Of a DNA stretch of 35,757 nt, positions 23,958 through 32,525 are shown in pieces. This DNA is from Ideonella livida (lineage in GTDB: Bacteria > Pseudomonadota > Gammaproteobacteria > Burkholderiales > Burkholderiaceae_C). The translations under genes and the position numbers were made by a program. Where the stretch lies: the NCBI RefSeq assembly GCF_010499455.1, contig NZ_JAAGOH010000040.1, positions 1 to 35,757 on the forward strand. Reading direction: 5' to 3'. A model generated the notes under the pieces. It did not search any database. It was not told where the DNA came from and was given only the letters and a program-made list of their open reading frames with translations. The number at the start of each line of letters is the position of its first letter. The stretch's first letter is position 1.

Positions 23958-25463
23958 ATGACCCTGCCGCTGAAGAAGCTCAATCCCTTTGGCTCCGGCA
24001 ACTTGCTGGAGCTGGAGCCTGCCCAGACCATCCACGCCCGCCATGTGGACGGCCGCCATGCCCGCTGGCGCCTGGCGCTGCTCTGGCTCACGCAACTGGT
24101 GTTCTACGGCGTGCCCTGGCTGCACGTGGGTGGTCACCAAGCCGTGCTGTTTGACCTGGAGGCACGGCGGTTTCACCTGTTCGGCGCGGTGCTGGTGCCG
24201 CAAGACCTGATCTGGTTGACCCTGCTGCTGGTGGCCAGCGCGCTGCTGCTGTTTTTTGCCACCGCGCTGATGGGCCGGGTGTGGTGCGGCTTTGCCTGCC
24301 CGCAGACCGTCTACACCGCGCTGTTCACCTGGATCGAGCGCCGCTGCGAGGGCGACCGCCTGGCCCGCCAACGCCTGGACGCCGCCCCCTGGACCCTGAA
24401 CAAGCTGCGCCGGCGTGGCGCCAAGCACCTGCTGTGGGTGGCGGTGTCGTTGTGGACAGGCCTGAGCCTGGTGGGCTGGTTCACGCCCATGCGCGAGCTG
24501 GCGCCCGCCGCGCTGACGGCCGCCACCGGTCCCTGGGAGTCGTTCTGGATCCTGTTCTACGGCCTGGCCACCTGGGGCAACGCCGGCTTTCTGCGCGAGA
24601 AGGTCTGCCTGCACATGTGCCCCTACGCCCGCTTTCAAGGCGCGTTGATGGACGAGCACAGCCTGCATGTGGGCTACGACCCGCGCCGCGGCGAGCCGCG
24701 CGGCCACCATGCCCGCGACAAGCGCCCGGCCGGCCAAGGCGACTGCGTGGACTGCACCCTGTGCGTGCAGGTCTGCCCCACGGGCATTGACATCCGCCAG
24801 GGCCTGCAGTCGGCCTGCATCAACTGCGGCCTGTGCATTGACGCCTGCGACACCGTGATGGACAAGCTGCAGGCCCCGCGCGGCCTGATCCGCTTCACCA
24901 GCCTGCATGAGCTGGCGCAGCCCGCGCCCGCCGGCGCGGCCACGGGCACCGGCCAGGGCTGGACCGCACCGGCCCCGCTGCCCCGGCGCCTGGCCGCCGC
25001 CTTGCGCCGCCCGCGGGTGGCGTTGTACGGTGGCCTGCTGCTGGCCTGCGCCACCGCGCTGGCGGTGGGGCTGTGGCAACGCCCCACCCTGCGGCTGGAC
25101 GTGCAGCGCGACCGCAGCGTGATGGCCCGCGAGGTGGTGGACGCGCAAGGCCAGGTCCAGGTGGAGAACCTCTACCGGGTGCGGGTGGTCAACGCCAGCG
25201 CTGCGGCCCGCACCGTGCGGCTGGTGGCCGTCAGCGAGGACCCGACCCTGCAGCCGCAGCTGAGCCCGGATCAGGCGCTGAGCCTGGCCGGCGCCGAAGA
25301 GCGTCAGGTCACGCTGCGCCTGAGCCTGCCGGCGACGCCCGGCCCCGCGGCGGCCACCGGCCCGCTGCCCCTGCGCCTGCACGCGGTGGACGCCAGCACC
25401 GACGCCACGGCCCGGAACGTCCCGCTGGCCGAGGCGGCCACCACCTTCTGGCAGGCCCGCTGA
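23958..25463 (+). CDS. ccoG: CcoG (RdxA/FixG) Cu(II)-reducing iron-sulfur membrane protein
   Basis: Membrane ferredoxin-like protein known for reducing Cu(II) to Cu(I) during cbb3 oxidase assembly, 501 aa. Membrane spans lie near residues 40-55, 82-104, 155-174 and 192-207. CxxxCP motifs are CGFACP (110-115) and CLHMCP (217-222). Two ferredoxin clusters follow: Cys 263/266/269/273 and 287/290/293/297. A late membrane span (about 355-372) precedes the periplasmic FixG C-terminal domain. The gene is normally next to ccoNOP; here it follows the nos maturation genes and no oxidase gene is visible. A role in supplying Cu(I) to NosZ maturation is therefore attractive but inferred. It probably has its own promoter in the 144-bp gap. 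Confidence 0.92.
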   Translation: MTLPLKKLNPFGSGNLLELEPAQTIHARHVDGRHARWRLALLWLTQLVFYGVPWLHVGGHQAVLFDLEARRFHLFGAVLVPQDLIWLTLLLVASALLLFFATALMGRVWCGFACPQTVYTALFTWIERRCEGDRLARQRLDAAPWTLNKLRRRGAKHLLWVAVSLWTGLSLVGWFTPMRELAPAALTAATGPWESFWILFYGLATWGNAGFLREKVCLHMCPYARFQGALMDEHSLHVGYDPRRGEPRGHHARDKRPAGQGDCVDCTLCVQVCPTGIDIRQGLQSACINCGLCIDACDTVMDKLQAPRGLIRFTSLHELAQPAPAGAATGTGQGWTAPAPLPRRLAAALRRPRVALYGGLLLACATALAVGLWQRPTLRLDVQRDRSVMAREVVDAQGQVQVENLYRVRVVNASAAARTVRLVAVSEDPTLQPQLSPDQALSLAGAEERQVTLRLSLPATPGPAAATGPLPLRLHAVDASTDATARNVPLAEAATTFWQAR

Positions 25464-25522
25464 GGCGGGGCGCCAGCCTGCCTACACTGCGCGCCGGTTT
25501 CCACACGACAGGGGCGCAAGAC

Positions 25523-26470
25523 ATGCAAGGCAGCAAAGTGGCCATCATCGGCCTGGGCGAGGTGGGGCTGTGCCTGGCGCAGGCGCTCCAAGCAGGGGGC
25601 CACGCCCTGGCGCTGTGCGCGCCACGGCCCGGCGCGGCGGCGCAGGCCCTGGCGCACGCCAGCGGCAGCGCGCTGCAGGCGACCCCGGGCCCCTGGCTGG
25701 CCGCGGTGGATTGGGTGCTGTGCTGCGTGCCGGGGGCCCAGGCGCTGGCGGTGGCCACGCAGGCAGCGCCACATCTGGCCCCCGGCGCCGTTTGGGCCGA
25801 CCTGAGCACCGCCCCGCCCGAGGTCAAGCGCCAGGCTGCGCAGGCGCTGGCCGCAGGGCCCGGTGCAGCAGCCTATGTGGATGTGGCCATCATGGGCGCG
25901 GTGTCCTTGGGCGGTGTGCGCACCCCGCTGCTGGCCGCCGGCCCGCAAGCCGCGGCGCTGGCCGCGCTGCTGCAGGCGGCCGGTGGGCGGGTGCAATGCC
26001 TGGAGGGCGGCCAGCCCGGGCAGGCCATGGCCCTCAAGCTGCTACGCAGCGGGCTGACCAAGGGCCTGGAAGCGCTGGCCGTGGAACTGCTGACCAGCGC
26101 CGAGCGCCAAGGCCTGCGCGAGCAGCTCTACACCCAGCTGGCCGACATCGACGAGACGCCGCTGCGCGACTTTCTGGACATGCTGGTGCGCACCCATGTG
26201 GTCCATGCGCGGCGGCGGCTGCAGGAGGTGGACGACACCGCCCAGGCCCTGGCCGCCCAGGGGGCGCCCTCGCAGGTGCTGCCCGGCGTGGCGCGGCGCT
26301 TTGCCCAAACCGTGGCAGCGCTGCACACCCACCCGCTGCCGGTGGCGGCGCCCAGCGCCACGCAGGCGCTGGCCTGGCTGCTGGCCACGCAGCCGGCGCT
26401 GGCGGCTCAGGCGTCTGGGTCGGCGGCGCCTGCGGCGTCCCCGGCGTCCGCCGCGCCCATGGCGGACTGA
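25523..26470 (+). CDS. NAD(P)-dependent oxidoreductase, 6-phosphogluconate/3-hydroxyisobutyrate dehydrogenase-like
   Basis: A 315-aa beta-hydroxyacid dehydrogenase-like protein. The N-terminal Rossmann domain begins KVAIIGLGEVGLCLAQAL, with the GxGxxG dinucleotide motif at about residues 10-15. A conserved AYVDVAIMGAV follows, and the C-terminal helical domain has KLLRSGLTKGLEALAVELL, as in DUF1932-type 6-phosphogluconate dehydrogenase-like proteins. The Lys in MALKLLRS may be catalytic. The last 40 residues are Ala/Ser/Pro-rich and probably disordered. Its 3' end overlaps the convergent LysR gene by 64 bp. The substrate is unknown; it may belong to the acid-degradation cluster across the regulator. 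Confidence 0.85.
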   Translation: MQGSKVAIIGLGEVGLCLAQALQAGGHALALCAPRPGAAAQALAHASGSALQATPGPWLAAVDWVLCCVPGAQALAVATQAAPHLAPGAVWADLSTAPPEVKRQAAQALAAGPGAAAYVDVAIMGAVSLGGVRTPLLAAGPQAAALAALLQAAGGRVQCLEGGQPGQAMALKLLRSGLTKGLEALAVELLTSAERQGLREQLYTQLADIDETPLRDFLDMLVRTHVVHARRRLQEVDDTAQALAAQGAPSQVLPGVARRFAQTVAALHTHPLPVAAPSATQALAWLLATQPALAAQASGSAAPAASPASAAPMAD

Positions 26471-27372
26471 TCGTCCTGCGCCGCCCCCCCCGGGTCGCCA
26501 CGGCGCAGCAGTTCCACCAGGCGCTGGGCGGCGGGGGAGAGGTAGGACTCGGCGCGCTGGATGACCACCAGGTGGCGGCGCATGGTGGCCTCCGGCACGG
26601 GCACCTCGCGCAAGCCTTGCAGTGCGCCGGGGCCCTGCAGGTGGCGCCGGGCAATGAAGCTGAGCAGACCGGTCTCGGCAATCAGCGCGGGCAGCACCAG
26701 CAGCATGGAAGACTCCACCTGCACCCGCGGCCGGGGCAGGCCGGCGCGGTCAAAGGTGTGGTCCAGCCAATCGCGGGTGGGGGCGCCGGGCTGCTGCAGC
26801 GCCCAGGGCCAGGCCACCAAATCGGCCAGGGTGGGACGGCCGCGGAAGATCGGGTGGTGCTGGTTGGCGGCCACCACGATGGTGTCCTCGGCCAGGCGCT
26901 CGGAGACCAGGTCGGACGCGGGCGCGCCCTCGGTGCCCACCACCAAGTCGAGGGCACCCTCGCGCAATTGCACACGCAGGCCATCCACCAAGCCCACCAC
27001 GGTACGCAGGCTCACCGCAGGCGCCTCGGCCAACAGCTGGCGGGCCGCCTGCGGCAACAAAAACTGCGCAGCGGTGGGCACGATGCCCAAACGCACCTGC
27101 CCCGACAGGCCCGCCCCCAGGGCCGACAGCTCGCGCCGCGCGTCCTCCACGTCAAAGCGCATGCGCCGCGCCCAGCGCAGCAGCACCCGGCCGGCTTCCG
27201 TCAGCCGGATGCCGCGCCCGGCCTTCTCGAACAGGGCGGCACCGCAGGCAGCCTCCAGCCGGCGGATGGCGCTGGTCAGCGCGGGCTGGCTGCGGTGCAG
27301 GCGCTCGCAGGCGCGGCCCAGGTGCTGCAGCTCGGCAATGGTCTCGAAGTAGCGCAGGTCCCGCAGGTCCAT
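26407..27372 (-). CDS. LysR-family transcriptional regulator
   Basis: A 321-aa LysR-type regulator. The N-terminal winged helix-turn-helix (residues about 1-60) reads MDLRDLRYFETIAELQHLGR, then LHRSQPALTSAIRRLEAACG and FEKAGRGIRLTEAGRVLL. An effector-binding domain follows from about residue 90 (SGQVRLGIVPTAAQFLLP). The start at 27372 fits the family N-terminus; an in-frame extension upstream has no conserved content. It is divergent from the TctC gene with 122 bp between them, the classic LysR layout, so it probably regulates that catabolic cluster in response to its substrate. The C-terminal tail is rich in Asp, Ala and Gly, and its gene overlaps the convergent dehydrogenase by 64 bp. Confidence 0.93.
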   Translation of the reverse strand: MDLRDLRYFETIAELQHLGRACERLHRSQPALTSAIRRLEAACGAALFEKAGRGIRLTEAGRVLLRWARRMRFDVEDARRELSALGAGLSGQVRLGIVPTAAQFLLPQAARQLLAEAPAVSLRTVVGLVDGLRVQLREGALDLVVGTEGAPASDLVSERLAEDTIVVAANQHHPIFRGRPTLADLVAWPWALQQPGAPTRDWLDHTFDRAGLPRPRVQVESSMLLVLPALIAETGLLSFIARRHLQGPGALQGLREVPVPEATMRRHLVVIQRAESYLSPAAQRLVELLRRGDPGGAAQDDQSAMGAADAGDAAGAADPDA

Positions 27373-27394
27373 TGCAAAAGTCCTGTGGATGAAT

Positions 27395-27421
27395 TTCAAA
27401 GAAGTATCGATTGGACTTGAA
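27395..27421. promoter_or_regulatory. Candidate LysR operator and promoter region in the divergent gap
   Basis: TTCAA (27395-27399) and TTGAA (27417-27421) form an inverted repeat with a 17-nt spacer, in the only AT-rich part of the gap. A possible +strand promoter is TTGGAC (27411-27416) with AATACT (27435-27440), spacer 18. LysR regulators bind T-N11-A-type dyads in such gaps. Each part is weak, so this is a pointer only. Confidence 0.3.
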
Positions 27422-27494
27422 TTTTCAGGCCCCGAATACTGGCGCCCATCCAAAGACGCCACCGCGCGCCGAAGAGCACGAGACCGGAGACACC

Positions 27495-28496
27495 ATGACC
27501 CTGAACCGCCGCGCCCTGCTGGGCCGGGCCGCCCTGTCGGCCACCGCCTTCACCCTGCTGGCCAGCCCCTTGCTCAGCCCTGGTGCCCTGGCCCAGGCCT
27601 GGCCGGCCAAACCCATCCGCATCGTGGTGCCCTTCCCGGCCGGCGGCGGCACCGACATCGTGGCGCGTGAGACCAGCCAGCGCGTGGCCGCGGCCACCGG
27701 CTGGACCTTTGTGATCGACAACAAGCCCGGTGCCGGCGGCAACCTGGGCGTGGACAGCGTGGCCAAGAGCCCGGCCGACGGCTACACCCTGGTGCTGGGG
27801 CAGACCAGCAACCTGGCCATCAACCCCACGCTCTACCCCAAGCTGCCCTACCAGCCGCTGAAGGACCTGACCCCCATCGTGCTGCTGGCCAACGCCCCGC
27901 TGGTGATGGTCACGGGCATGAACACGCCCTACAAGAGCCTGGCCGACGCGGTGAACGCCGCCCGCGCCAAGCCTGGCCAGATCAACTTCGCCTCGCCCGG
28001 CAACGGCACCGTGGCGCACCTGACCAGCGAGCTGTTCCAGAAGGCTGCCGGCGTGAAGACCCAGCATGTGCCCTACAAGGGCGCCGCCCAGGCCCTGACC
28101 GATGTGGTCAGCGGCACGGTGGACCTCTACATGTCGGCCGTGCCCACGCTGATCGGCCAGATCCGCCAGGGCAAGCTGCGGCCGCTGGCCGTGACCTCGG
28201 CCAAGCGGGTGGACGACCTGCCGCAAGTGCCCACCATCAACGAGTCGGGCTACAAGGGCTTTGACGCGGTGACCTGGTTCGGCCTGCTGGCCCCGGCCGG
28301 CACGCCCAAGGAGGTGGTGGCCCGCCTGAACGCCGAGTTCAACAAGGCGCTGAAGCAGCCCGAGCTGGCCAAGCGCCTGGCCGACGAGGGCGCCGACCCC
28401 GCCGGCGGCACGCCCGAGCAGTTTGCCGAGCTGATCCGCCAGGACATCCCGCGCTGGGGCAAGGTGGTGCACGAGTCGGGCGCCCGCGTCGACTGA
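27495..28496 (+). CDS. Bug/TctC-family tripartite tricarboxylate transport binding protein 1
   Basis: Periplasmic solute-binding protein, 333 aa. A signal peptide occupies about residues 1-34 (NRRALLGRAALS, then ALAQA before WPAKPIRIVVPF), possibly Tat-type because of the RR. Family landmarks are FPAGGGTDIVAR, ENKPGAGGNLG-like DNKPGAGGNLG, SPADGYTLVLG, HVPYKGAAQALTDVVSG and LPQVPTINESG. GGAG lies 6 nt before the ATG. It is first in the cluster, divergent from the LysR gene, and followed by an 8-bp stem-loop, as often seen where a binding protein must be made in excess. Bug proteins bind carboxylates; the ligand is unknown. No TctA/TctB membrane genes are present. Confidence 0.93.
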   Translation: MTLNRRALLGRAALSATAFTLLASPLLSPGALAQAWPAKPIRIVVPFPAGGGTDIVARETSQRVAAATGWTFVIDNKPGAGGNLGVDSVAKSPADGYTLVLGQTSNLAINPTLYPKLPYQPLKDLTPIVLLANAPLVMVTGMNTPYKSLADAVNAARAKPGQINFASPGNGTVAHLTSELFQKAAGVKTQHVPYKGAAQALTDVVSGTVDLYMSAVPTLIGQIRQGKLRPLAVTSAKRVDDLPQVPTINESGYKGFDAVTWFGLLAPAGTPKEVVARLNAEFNKALKQPELAKRLADEGADPAGGTPEQFAELIRQDIPRWGKVVHESGARVD

Positions 28497-28504
28497 CCGC
28501 CCCC

Positions 28505-28526
28505 GGGCCGCCGCCGCAGGCGGCCC
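28505..28526 (+). terminator. Perfect 8-bp stem-loop between TctC 1 and the aldolase gene
   Basis: GGGCCGCC (28505-28512) pairs with GGCGGCCC (28519-28526) around GCCGCA, then a pyrimidine-rich stretch follows but no run of T. It lies 9 nt after the TctC stop. It may partly end transcription or protect the binding-protein message while letting some transcription through to the enzymes. Confidence 0.45.
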
Positions 28527-28570
28527 CAGCCTCTTCCCTTTCCCGACCCTTCCTCTCCTGGAGAAACGCC

Positions 28571-29269
28571 ATGAGTCACGCCGCCGCATGCCCGGACGTC
28601 ATCACGTCCATTGAACGCGTCAGCCCCGAGGTGGTGGCGCAAGCCGCCGGCTACGCCTCATCCATCCTGGCCGACGTGGCCGGCCGCCGTGGTGGCCTGC
28701 ACGGCCGCATCGCCCCGCTGGCGCCGTCCATGCGCTTTGCCGGCCCGGCCATCACCGTGGAAGTGCGCCCCGGCGACAACCTGATGATCCATGCCGCGCT
28801 GGCCGTGGCCCAGCCGGGCGACGTGATCGTGGTGGACGGCAAGGGCGACCTGAGCAGCGCGCTGATGGGCGAGATCATGAGCCAGCAGGCCAAGGCCCTG
28901 GGCGTGGCCGCCGTGGTGATCGACGGCGCGGTGCGCGACAGCGAGGCCATCTGTGCCCTGGGCTTTCCCATGTACGCCGCTGGCCTGAACCCCAACGGCC
29001 CGACCAAGGCGATTGCCGGCCGGCTGAACCACCCCATCTCCGTGGGCGGCGTGACCGTGCGCCCCGGTGACCTGGTGGTGGGCGACGCCGACGGCGTGAC
29101 CGTGATCGAGCGCGAGAAGGCCGCCGCCATGATGCCCCTGGCCGCCCAGAAGGTGGCCGCCGAAACCAAGCGCATCGCCGACATCCAGAGCCGCAAGGCG
29201 CTGCGCCCGGCCTGGCTGGACGGCGCCCTGCGCGCCGCCGGCGTCATCGGCGAAGGGGAAACGCTGTGA
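28571..29269 (+). CDS. RraA-like 4-hydroxy-4-methyl-2-oxoglutarate/4-carboxy-4-hydroxy-2-oxoadipate aldolase-type protein
   Basis: A 232-aa member of the RraA/HMG aldolase superfamily. Landmarks are FAGPAITVEVRPGDNLMIH (about 56-74), GEIMSQQAKALGVAAVVIDG (100-119) and AVRDSEAI, where R122 and D123 match the catalytic Arg and metal-binding Asp of HMG/CHA aldolases. VGDADGV near 165-172 is also conserved. The active-site pair argues for a class II aldolase or oxaloacetate decarboxylase rather than an RNase E inhibitor. Such enzymes cleave hydroxy-oxo diacids at the end of protocatechuate, gallate or phthalate pathways, giving pyruvate. TGGAGAAACGCC provides the ribosome site. Its stop overlaps the next start (GTGA). 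Confidence 0.88.
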   Translation: MSHAAACPDVITSIERVSPEVVAQAAGYASSILADVAGRRGGLHGRIAPLAPSMRFAGPAITVEVRPGDNLMIHAALAVAQPGDVIVVDGKGDLSSALMGEIMSQQAKALGVAAVVIDGAVRDSEAICALGFPMYAAGLNPNGPTKAIAGRLNHPISVGGVTVRPGDLVVGDADGVTVIEREKAAAMMPLAAQKVAAETKRIADIQSRKALRPAWLDGALRAAGVIGEGETL

Positions 29270-30180
29270 GCCGCGCCATCCTGGTGACCGGCGCCGACCT
29301 GGCCGCCCCGGCCGTGGCGCTGCTGGCCGACTATGAGCTGGTGTACGCCGGCACCAAGCCCACCGAGGACGACCTGGTGGCCCTGTGCCGTCGGCATGAC
29401 CCGGTGGCCCTCATCGTACGCTACGGCAAGGTGGGCGCGGCGGTGATGGACGCCGCCCCGTCGCTGAAGGTGATCTCCAAACACGGCAGCGGCACCGACA
29501 CCATCGACAAGGCCGCCGCCGCCGCCCGTGGCGTGCAGGTGGTGGCCGCTGCCGGCGCCAACGCCGCCGCCGTGGCCGAGCACGCCCTGGCCCTGCTGCT
29601 GGCCTGCGCCAAGTCGGTGGTGGCCCTGAACACCCGCCTGCACGCCGGCCACTGGGACAAGGCCACCCACAAGAGCGTGGAGCTGGAAGGCCGCACCGTG
29701 GGCCTGATCGGCCTGGGCGCCATCGGCCTGCGTTTTGCCCGCATGGCCGACGCCATGGGCATGCGGGTGCTGGGCTTCGACCCCTACGCCCGCAACCTGC
29801 CGGCCTATGTGCAGGCGGTGGACCTGGCCACGATCTGGCGCGAGGCCGACGCCATCTCCCTGCATTGCCCGCTCACCGCCGACAACGCCGGCCTGCTCAA
29901 TGCCCAGACGCTGGCGGCCTGCAAGCCGGGCGTCATCGTGGTCAACACCGCGCGCGGCGGCCTGATCGACGAAGCCGCGCTGCTGCAGGCACTGGAGAGC
30001 GGCCAGGTGGCCAGCGCCGGGCTGGACAGCTTTGCCGTCGAGCCCATGACCGTGCCGCACCCCTTCCATGGCCACCCGCGCATCACGCTGAGCCCGCACA
30101 TCGGCGGCGTCACCACCGACGCCTACGTGAAGATGGGTGTGGGCGCTGCGCAGAACGCGCTGGCCGTGCTGCGCGGCTGA
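29266..30180 (+). CDS. D-2-hydroxyacid dehydrogenase (D-3-phosphoglycerate dehydrogenase-like)
   Basis: NAD-dependent dehydrogenase of 304 aa starting at a GTG that overlaps the aldolase stop by four bases. The Rossmann motif is GLGAIG (149-154), with D172 after strand 2, suggesting NAD rather than NADP. The catalytic triad is visible: R230 in NTARGGLIDE, E259 in FAVEP and H278 in LSPHIGG. There is no ACT regulatory domain, so it is unlikely to be the serine-pathway enzyme and more likely oxidises or reduces a 2-hydroxy acid in the catabolic cluster. An intrinsic terminator follows 75 nt after the stop, so TctC, aldolase and dehydrogenase form one unit. Confidence 0.9.
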   Translation: MSRAILVTGADLAAPAVALLADYELVYAGTKPTEDDLVALCRRHDPVALIVRYGKVGAAVMDAAPSLKVISKHGSGTDTIDKAAAAARGVQVVAAAGANAAAVAEHALALLLACAKSVVALNTRLHAGHWDKATHKSVELEGRTVGLIGLGAIGLRFARMADAMGMRVLGFDPYARNLPAYVQAVDLATIWREADAISLHCPLTADNAGLLNAQTLAACKPGVIVVNTARGGLIDEAALLQALESGQVASAGLDSFAVEPMTVPHPFHGHPRITLSPHIGGVTTDAYVKMGVGAAQNALAVLRG

Positions 30181-30254
30181 GTCCGGCGCCCCCACCGGGG
30201 CCGCCTTCGGGCCCGGCACCAAGCTTCCGGGACCCTCGCCAGAGGGCCACTTCA

Positions 30255-30288
30255 GGCCCGCCCGCACCGGCGGCGCGGGCCATTTTTT
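30255..30288 (+). terminator. Intrinsic terminator after the dehydrogenase gene
   Basis: GGCCCGC (30255-30261) pairs with GCGGGCC (30275-30281), followed by A and six T (30283-30288). This is the one clear Rho-independent terminator in the window. It ends the first half of the catabolic cluster before the porin gene. Confidence 0.8.
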
Positions 30289-30327
30289 CCTGCTTCTTGG
30301 CACCCAATAACAGCACGGAGACATGAC

Positions 30328-31392
30328 ATGCCCCTTCAACACCCCCTGACGCACACCGTTTTCACCCTGGCCTTGGGCGCCCTGGCCCTGTCCGCCAACG
30401 CTCAGACCCCCCCCACGCCCGACACCAACGCCCCGCTGGTGGTCTACGGCCAAGTGGACGCCATGCTGCGCCACGCCACCAACGCCCGGGCCGACGGCGG
30501 ACCGCGCCGCAGCCTGGCCGACGGTGCCTACTCCGCCACGCGCTTTGGCCTGCGCCGCACCCAGCCGCTAGGTGAAGGCCTGCAGGCCAGCGTGCTGATC
30601 GAAGCCGGTTTTGATCCGTCCACCGGCATCTCCCAGCAGTCCACCGCCAGCGGCAACAACGGCAACGCCACCGCCACGTCCGGTCGCCTGTTTGGCCGCG
30701 AGGTGTCGCTGAGCTTGTCCCACGCCCGCCTGGGCGCCCTCAGCCTGGGTCGCCAGTACACCGTGGCCCACACCCTGTCGGGCCGCTTCCAGGCCCAGGG
30801 CAACCCCAACCTGGACGCCATCTCGGTCTACAGCGGCCACCATGTGGCACGACAGGACAACATGGTGCGCTACGCCGGCGCCCTGGGTCCGGTGGAGCTG
30901 CTGGCCGCCAACAGCGTGGACGAGCAGGCCGGCAAGGGCCGCGGGCTGGGTGTGGCCTACAAGGCCAGCGCCTATGAGCTGGTGGCCTACCGCCAGGACA
31001 TCACCAGCACCGACGGCGCCACCACCCGCGAGATCACCGGCGCCGGCGGTAACGCCAGCTTCGGCCCGGCCAAGGTCTTCCTGGGCTGGATGAAGCGCCA
31101 CGATGACGCGGCCACCGCCCGCGATCACAAGGTGCGCAGCCTGGGCCTGAACTGGAGCCTGAACCCGGCCACCACCTTCACCGCCAGCCTGATCAAGGAC
31201 ACCCAGAGCGGCGCCAAAGACGGCAACCGCGCCGTGCGCACCGTGGGACTGATCCACCAGCTGCACCGCAGCACCGACGTGTATGTCGAGCTGGACCGTA
31301 ACACCCTGACGGGCACCTACAGCCAGCCCGACTTCATGGGCAACCGCGAAGCCGCCACCGGCACCAGCGTGGGCGTGCGCCACCGTTTCTGA
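30328..31392 (+). CDS. Outer-membrane porin, Burkholderia/Comamonadaceae (gram-negative porin) type
   Basis: A trimeric beta-barrel porin of 354 aa. A signal peptide ends at ALSANAQ (about residue 26). The mature start APLVVYGQVDAMLRH is the usual first strand, with the loop/strand ARFGLR-like ATRFGLRRTQPLGEGLQA, REVSLSLSHARLGALSLGRQ and the C-terminal strand TSVGVRHRF ending in Phe, the signal for outer-membrane insertion. GGAG lies shortly before the ATG at 30328. The position between an aldolase/dehydrogenase pair and a cyclase-family gene suggests it admits the cluster's substrate. A terminator precedes it, so it probably has its own promoter, though none is clear. Confidence 0.92.
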   Translation: MPLQHPLTHTVFTLALGALALSANAQTPPTPDTNAPLVVYGQVDAMLRHATNARADGGPRRSLADGAYSATRFGLRRTQPLGEGLQASVLIEAGFDPSTGISQQSTASGNNGNATATSGRLFGREVSLSLSHARLGALSLGRQYTVAHTLSGRFQAQGNPNLDAISVYSGHHVARQDNMVRYAGALGPVELLAANSVDEQAGKGRGLGVAYKASAYELVAYRQDITSTDGATTREITGAGGNASFGPAKVFLGWMKRHDDAATARDHKVRSLGLNWSLNPATTFTASLIKDTQSGAKDGNRAVRTVGLIHQLHRSTDVYVELDRNTLTGTYSQPDFMGNREAATGTSVGVRHRF

Positions 31393-31431
31393 CGCCCTGA
31401 TCCGTCTCCACACGTCCAAAGGCGCACCGCC

Positions 31432-32520
31432 ATGACCCCGCCATCAACGCCACCCGCCTCCCGCCGCTGGCGCCAGGCGCCCGCCGGCAGCCGCTGGGGT
31501 GAATTCGGCCCCGACGACCAGCGCGGCCGCATGAACCTGGTGACACCGGCCAAGGTGCTGCAGGGCGTGGCCGAGGTGCGAGAAGGCCGCACTTTCGTGC
31601 TCAGCCTGCCGCTGGACGTGCCCGGGGGACGCACGCTCAACCCGCGGCGCCCGCCGCCCCAGCGCTACGCCGTGGTGCGTGACGGCCCCAGCGCCGGCCA
31701 GCAGGGCTTTTGCTGGTCGTATGAGGTGGAGGACCCGGAACTCACCGACGTCGTCAACGACGACGTGGTGCTGCTGGGCCTGCAGTACTCCACCCAGTGG
31801 GACAGCCTGGCCCATGTGGGCGCCCGTTTTGACGCCGACGGCGACGGCGTGGCCGAGGCCGTCTTCTACAACGGCTTTCGCGCCGGCGAGGACATCCGGC
31901 CCGGCCGCGAAGACCCCGGGGCCCCCCAGGACCAGACCCGCTATCCCGGCCCCGAGGCCGGCGCGCTGGGCATTGAGCACCTGGCCGAGCACGGCGTGCA
32001 AGGGCGCGGTGTGCTGATCGACCTGGAGCACCACCTGGGCCGGCGGCGCCAGGCGGTGGGCCATGACACGCTGATGCGGGTGCTGGAGGCCGACGGCATC
32101 GAGATCGAGCCCGGCGACATGGTGTGCGTGCACACCGGCTATGCCGACACCCTGCTGGCCATGAACCGCCAGCCCGACCTGGCCCGCCTGCACGAGACCG
32201 GCAGCGGCCTGGACGGCCACGACGCGCGCCTGCTGAACTGGATCACCGACAGCGGCCTGGCCTGCCTGATCGCCGACAACCCCGCGGTGGAGCTGGTGGT
32301 GCCCAAGCTGGCCACGCCCTCGCCCATGCGCCGCCCGCGCCTGCCGCTGCATGAGCACTGCCTGTTCAAGAACGGCATCCACCTGGGCGAGTTGTGGCAC
32401 CTCACGCCACTGGCGCGCTGGCTGCGCGCCCACGGCCGCCACCGCTTTTTGCTGACCGCGCCGCCGCTGCGCCTGCCGGGCGCCGTGGGCTCACCGGCCA
32501 CGCCCATCGCGACGGTTTGA
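31432..32520 (+). CDS. Cyclase-family (kynurenine formamidase-like) metal-dependent hydrolase
   Basis: A 362-aa member of the cyclase family (PF04199), which includes bacterial kynurenine formamidase. The family's metal site region is seen in LQYSTQWDSLAHVGARF, with LIDLEHHLGRRR, GDMVCVHTGYAD, and the late LHEHCLFKNGIHLGELW. The protein is longer than kynurenine formamidases (about 210 aa) and matches the larger cyclase subgroup found in catabolic clusters with TctC proteins. It may hydrolyse an amide, ester or lactone; the substrate is unknown. No strong Shine-Dalgarno sequence precedes the ATG. The gap to the porin gene is 39 nt, so they may be co-transcribed. Confidence 0.85.
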   Translation: MTPPSTPPASRRWRQAPAGSRWGEFGPDDQRGRMNLVTPAKVLQGVAEVREGRTFVLSLPLDVPGGRTLNPRRPPPQRYAVVRDGPSAGQQGFCWSYEVEDPELTDVVNDDVVLLGLQYSTQWDSLAHVGARFDADGDGVAEAVFYNGFRAGEDIRPGREDPGAPQDQTRYPGPEAGALGIEHLAEHGVQGRGVLIDLEHHLGRRRQAVGHDTLMRVLEADGIEIEPGDMVCVHTGYADTLLAMNRQPDLARLHETGSGLDGHDARLLNWITDSGLACLIADNPAVELVVPKLATPSPMRRPRLPLHEHCLFKNGIHLGELWHLTPLARWLRAHGRHRFLLTAPPLRLPGAVGSPATPIATV

Positions 32521-32525
32521 ACCCT

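Noticed and set aside
22995-25382. 795-codon - strand frame opposite the second NosL-like gene and ccoG
   Set aside because: It is antisense to genes with intact CxxCGM and iron-sulfur motifs. The composition is Gln/Gly/Ala-rich and no motif is seen.
25073-25522. N-terminal extension of the NAD(P) oxidoreductase
   Set aside because: The extension overlaps ccoG in another frame. The Rossmann motif starts right after the ATG at 25523, as expected for the family.
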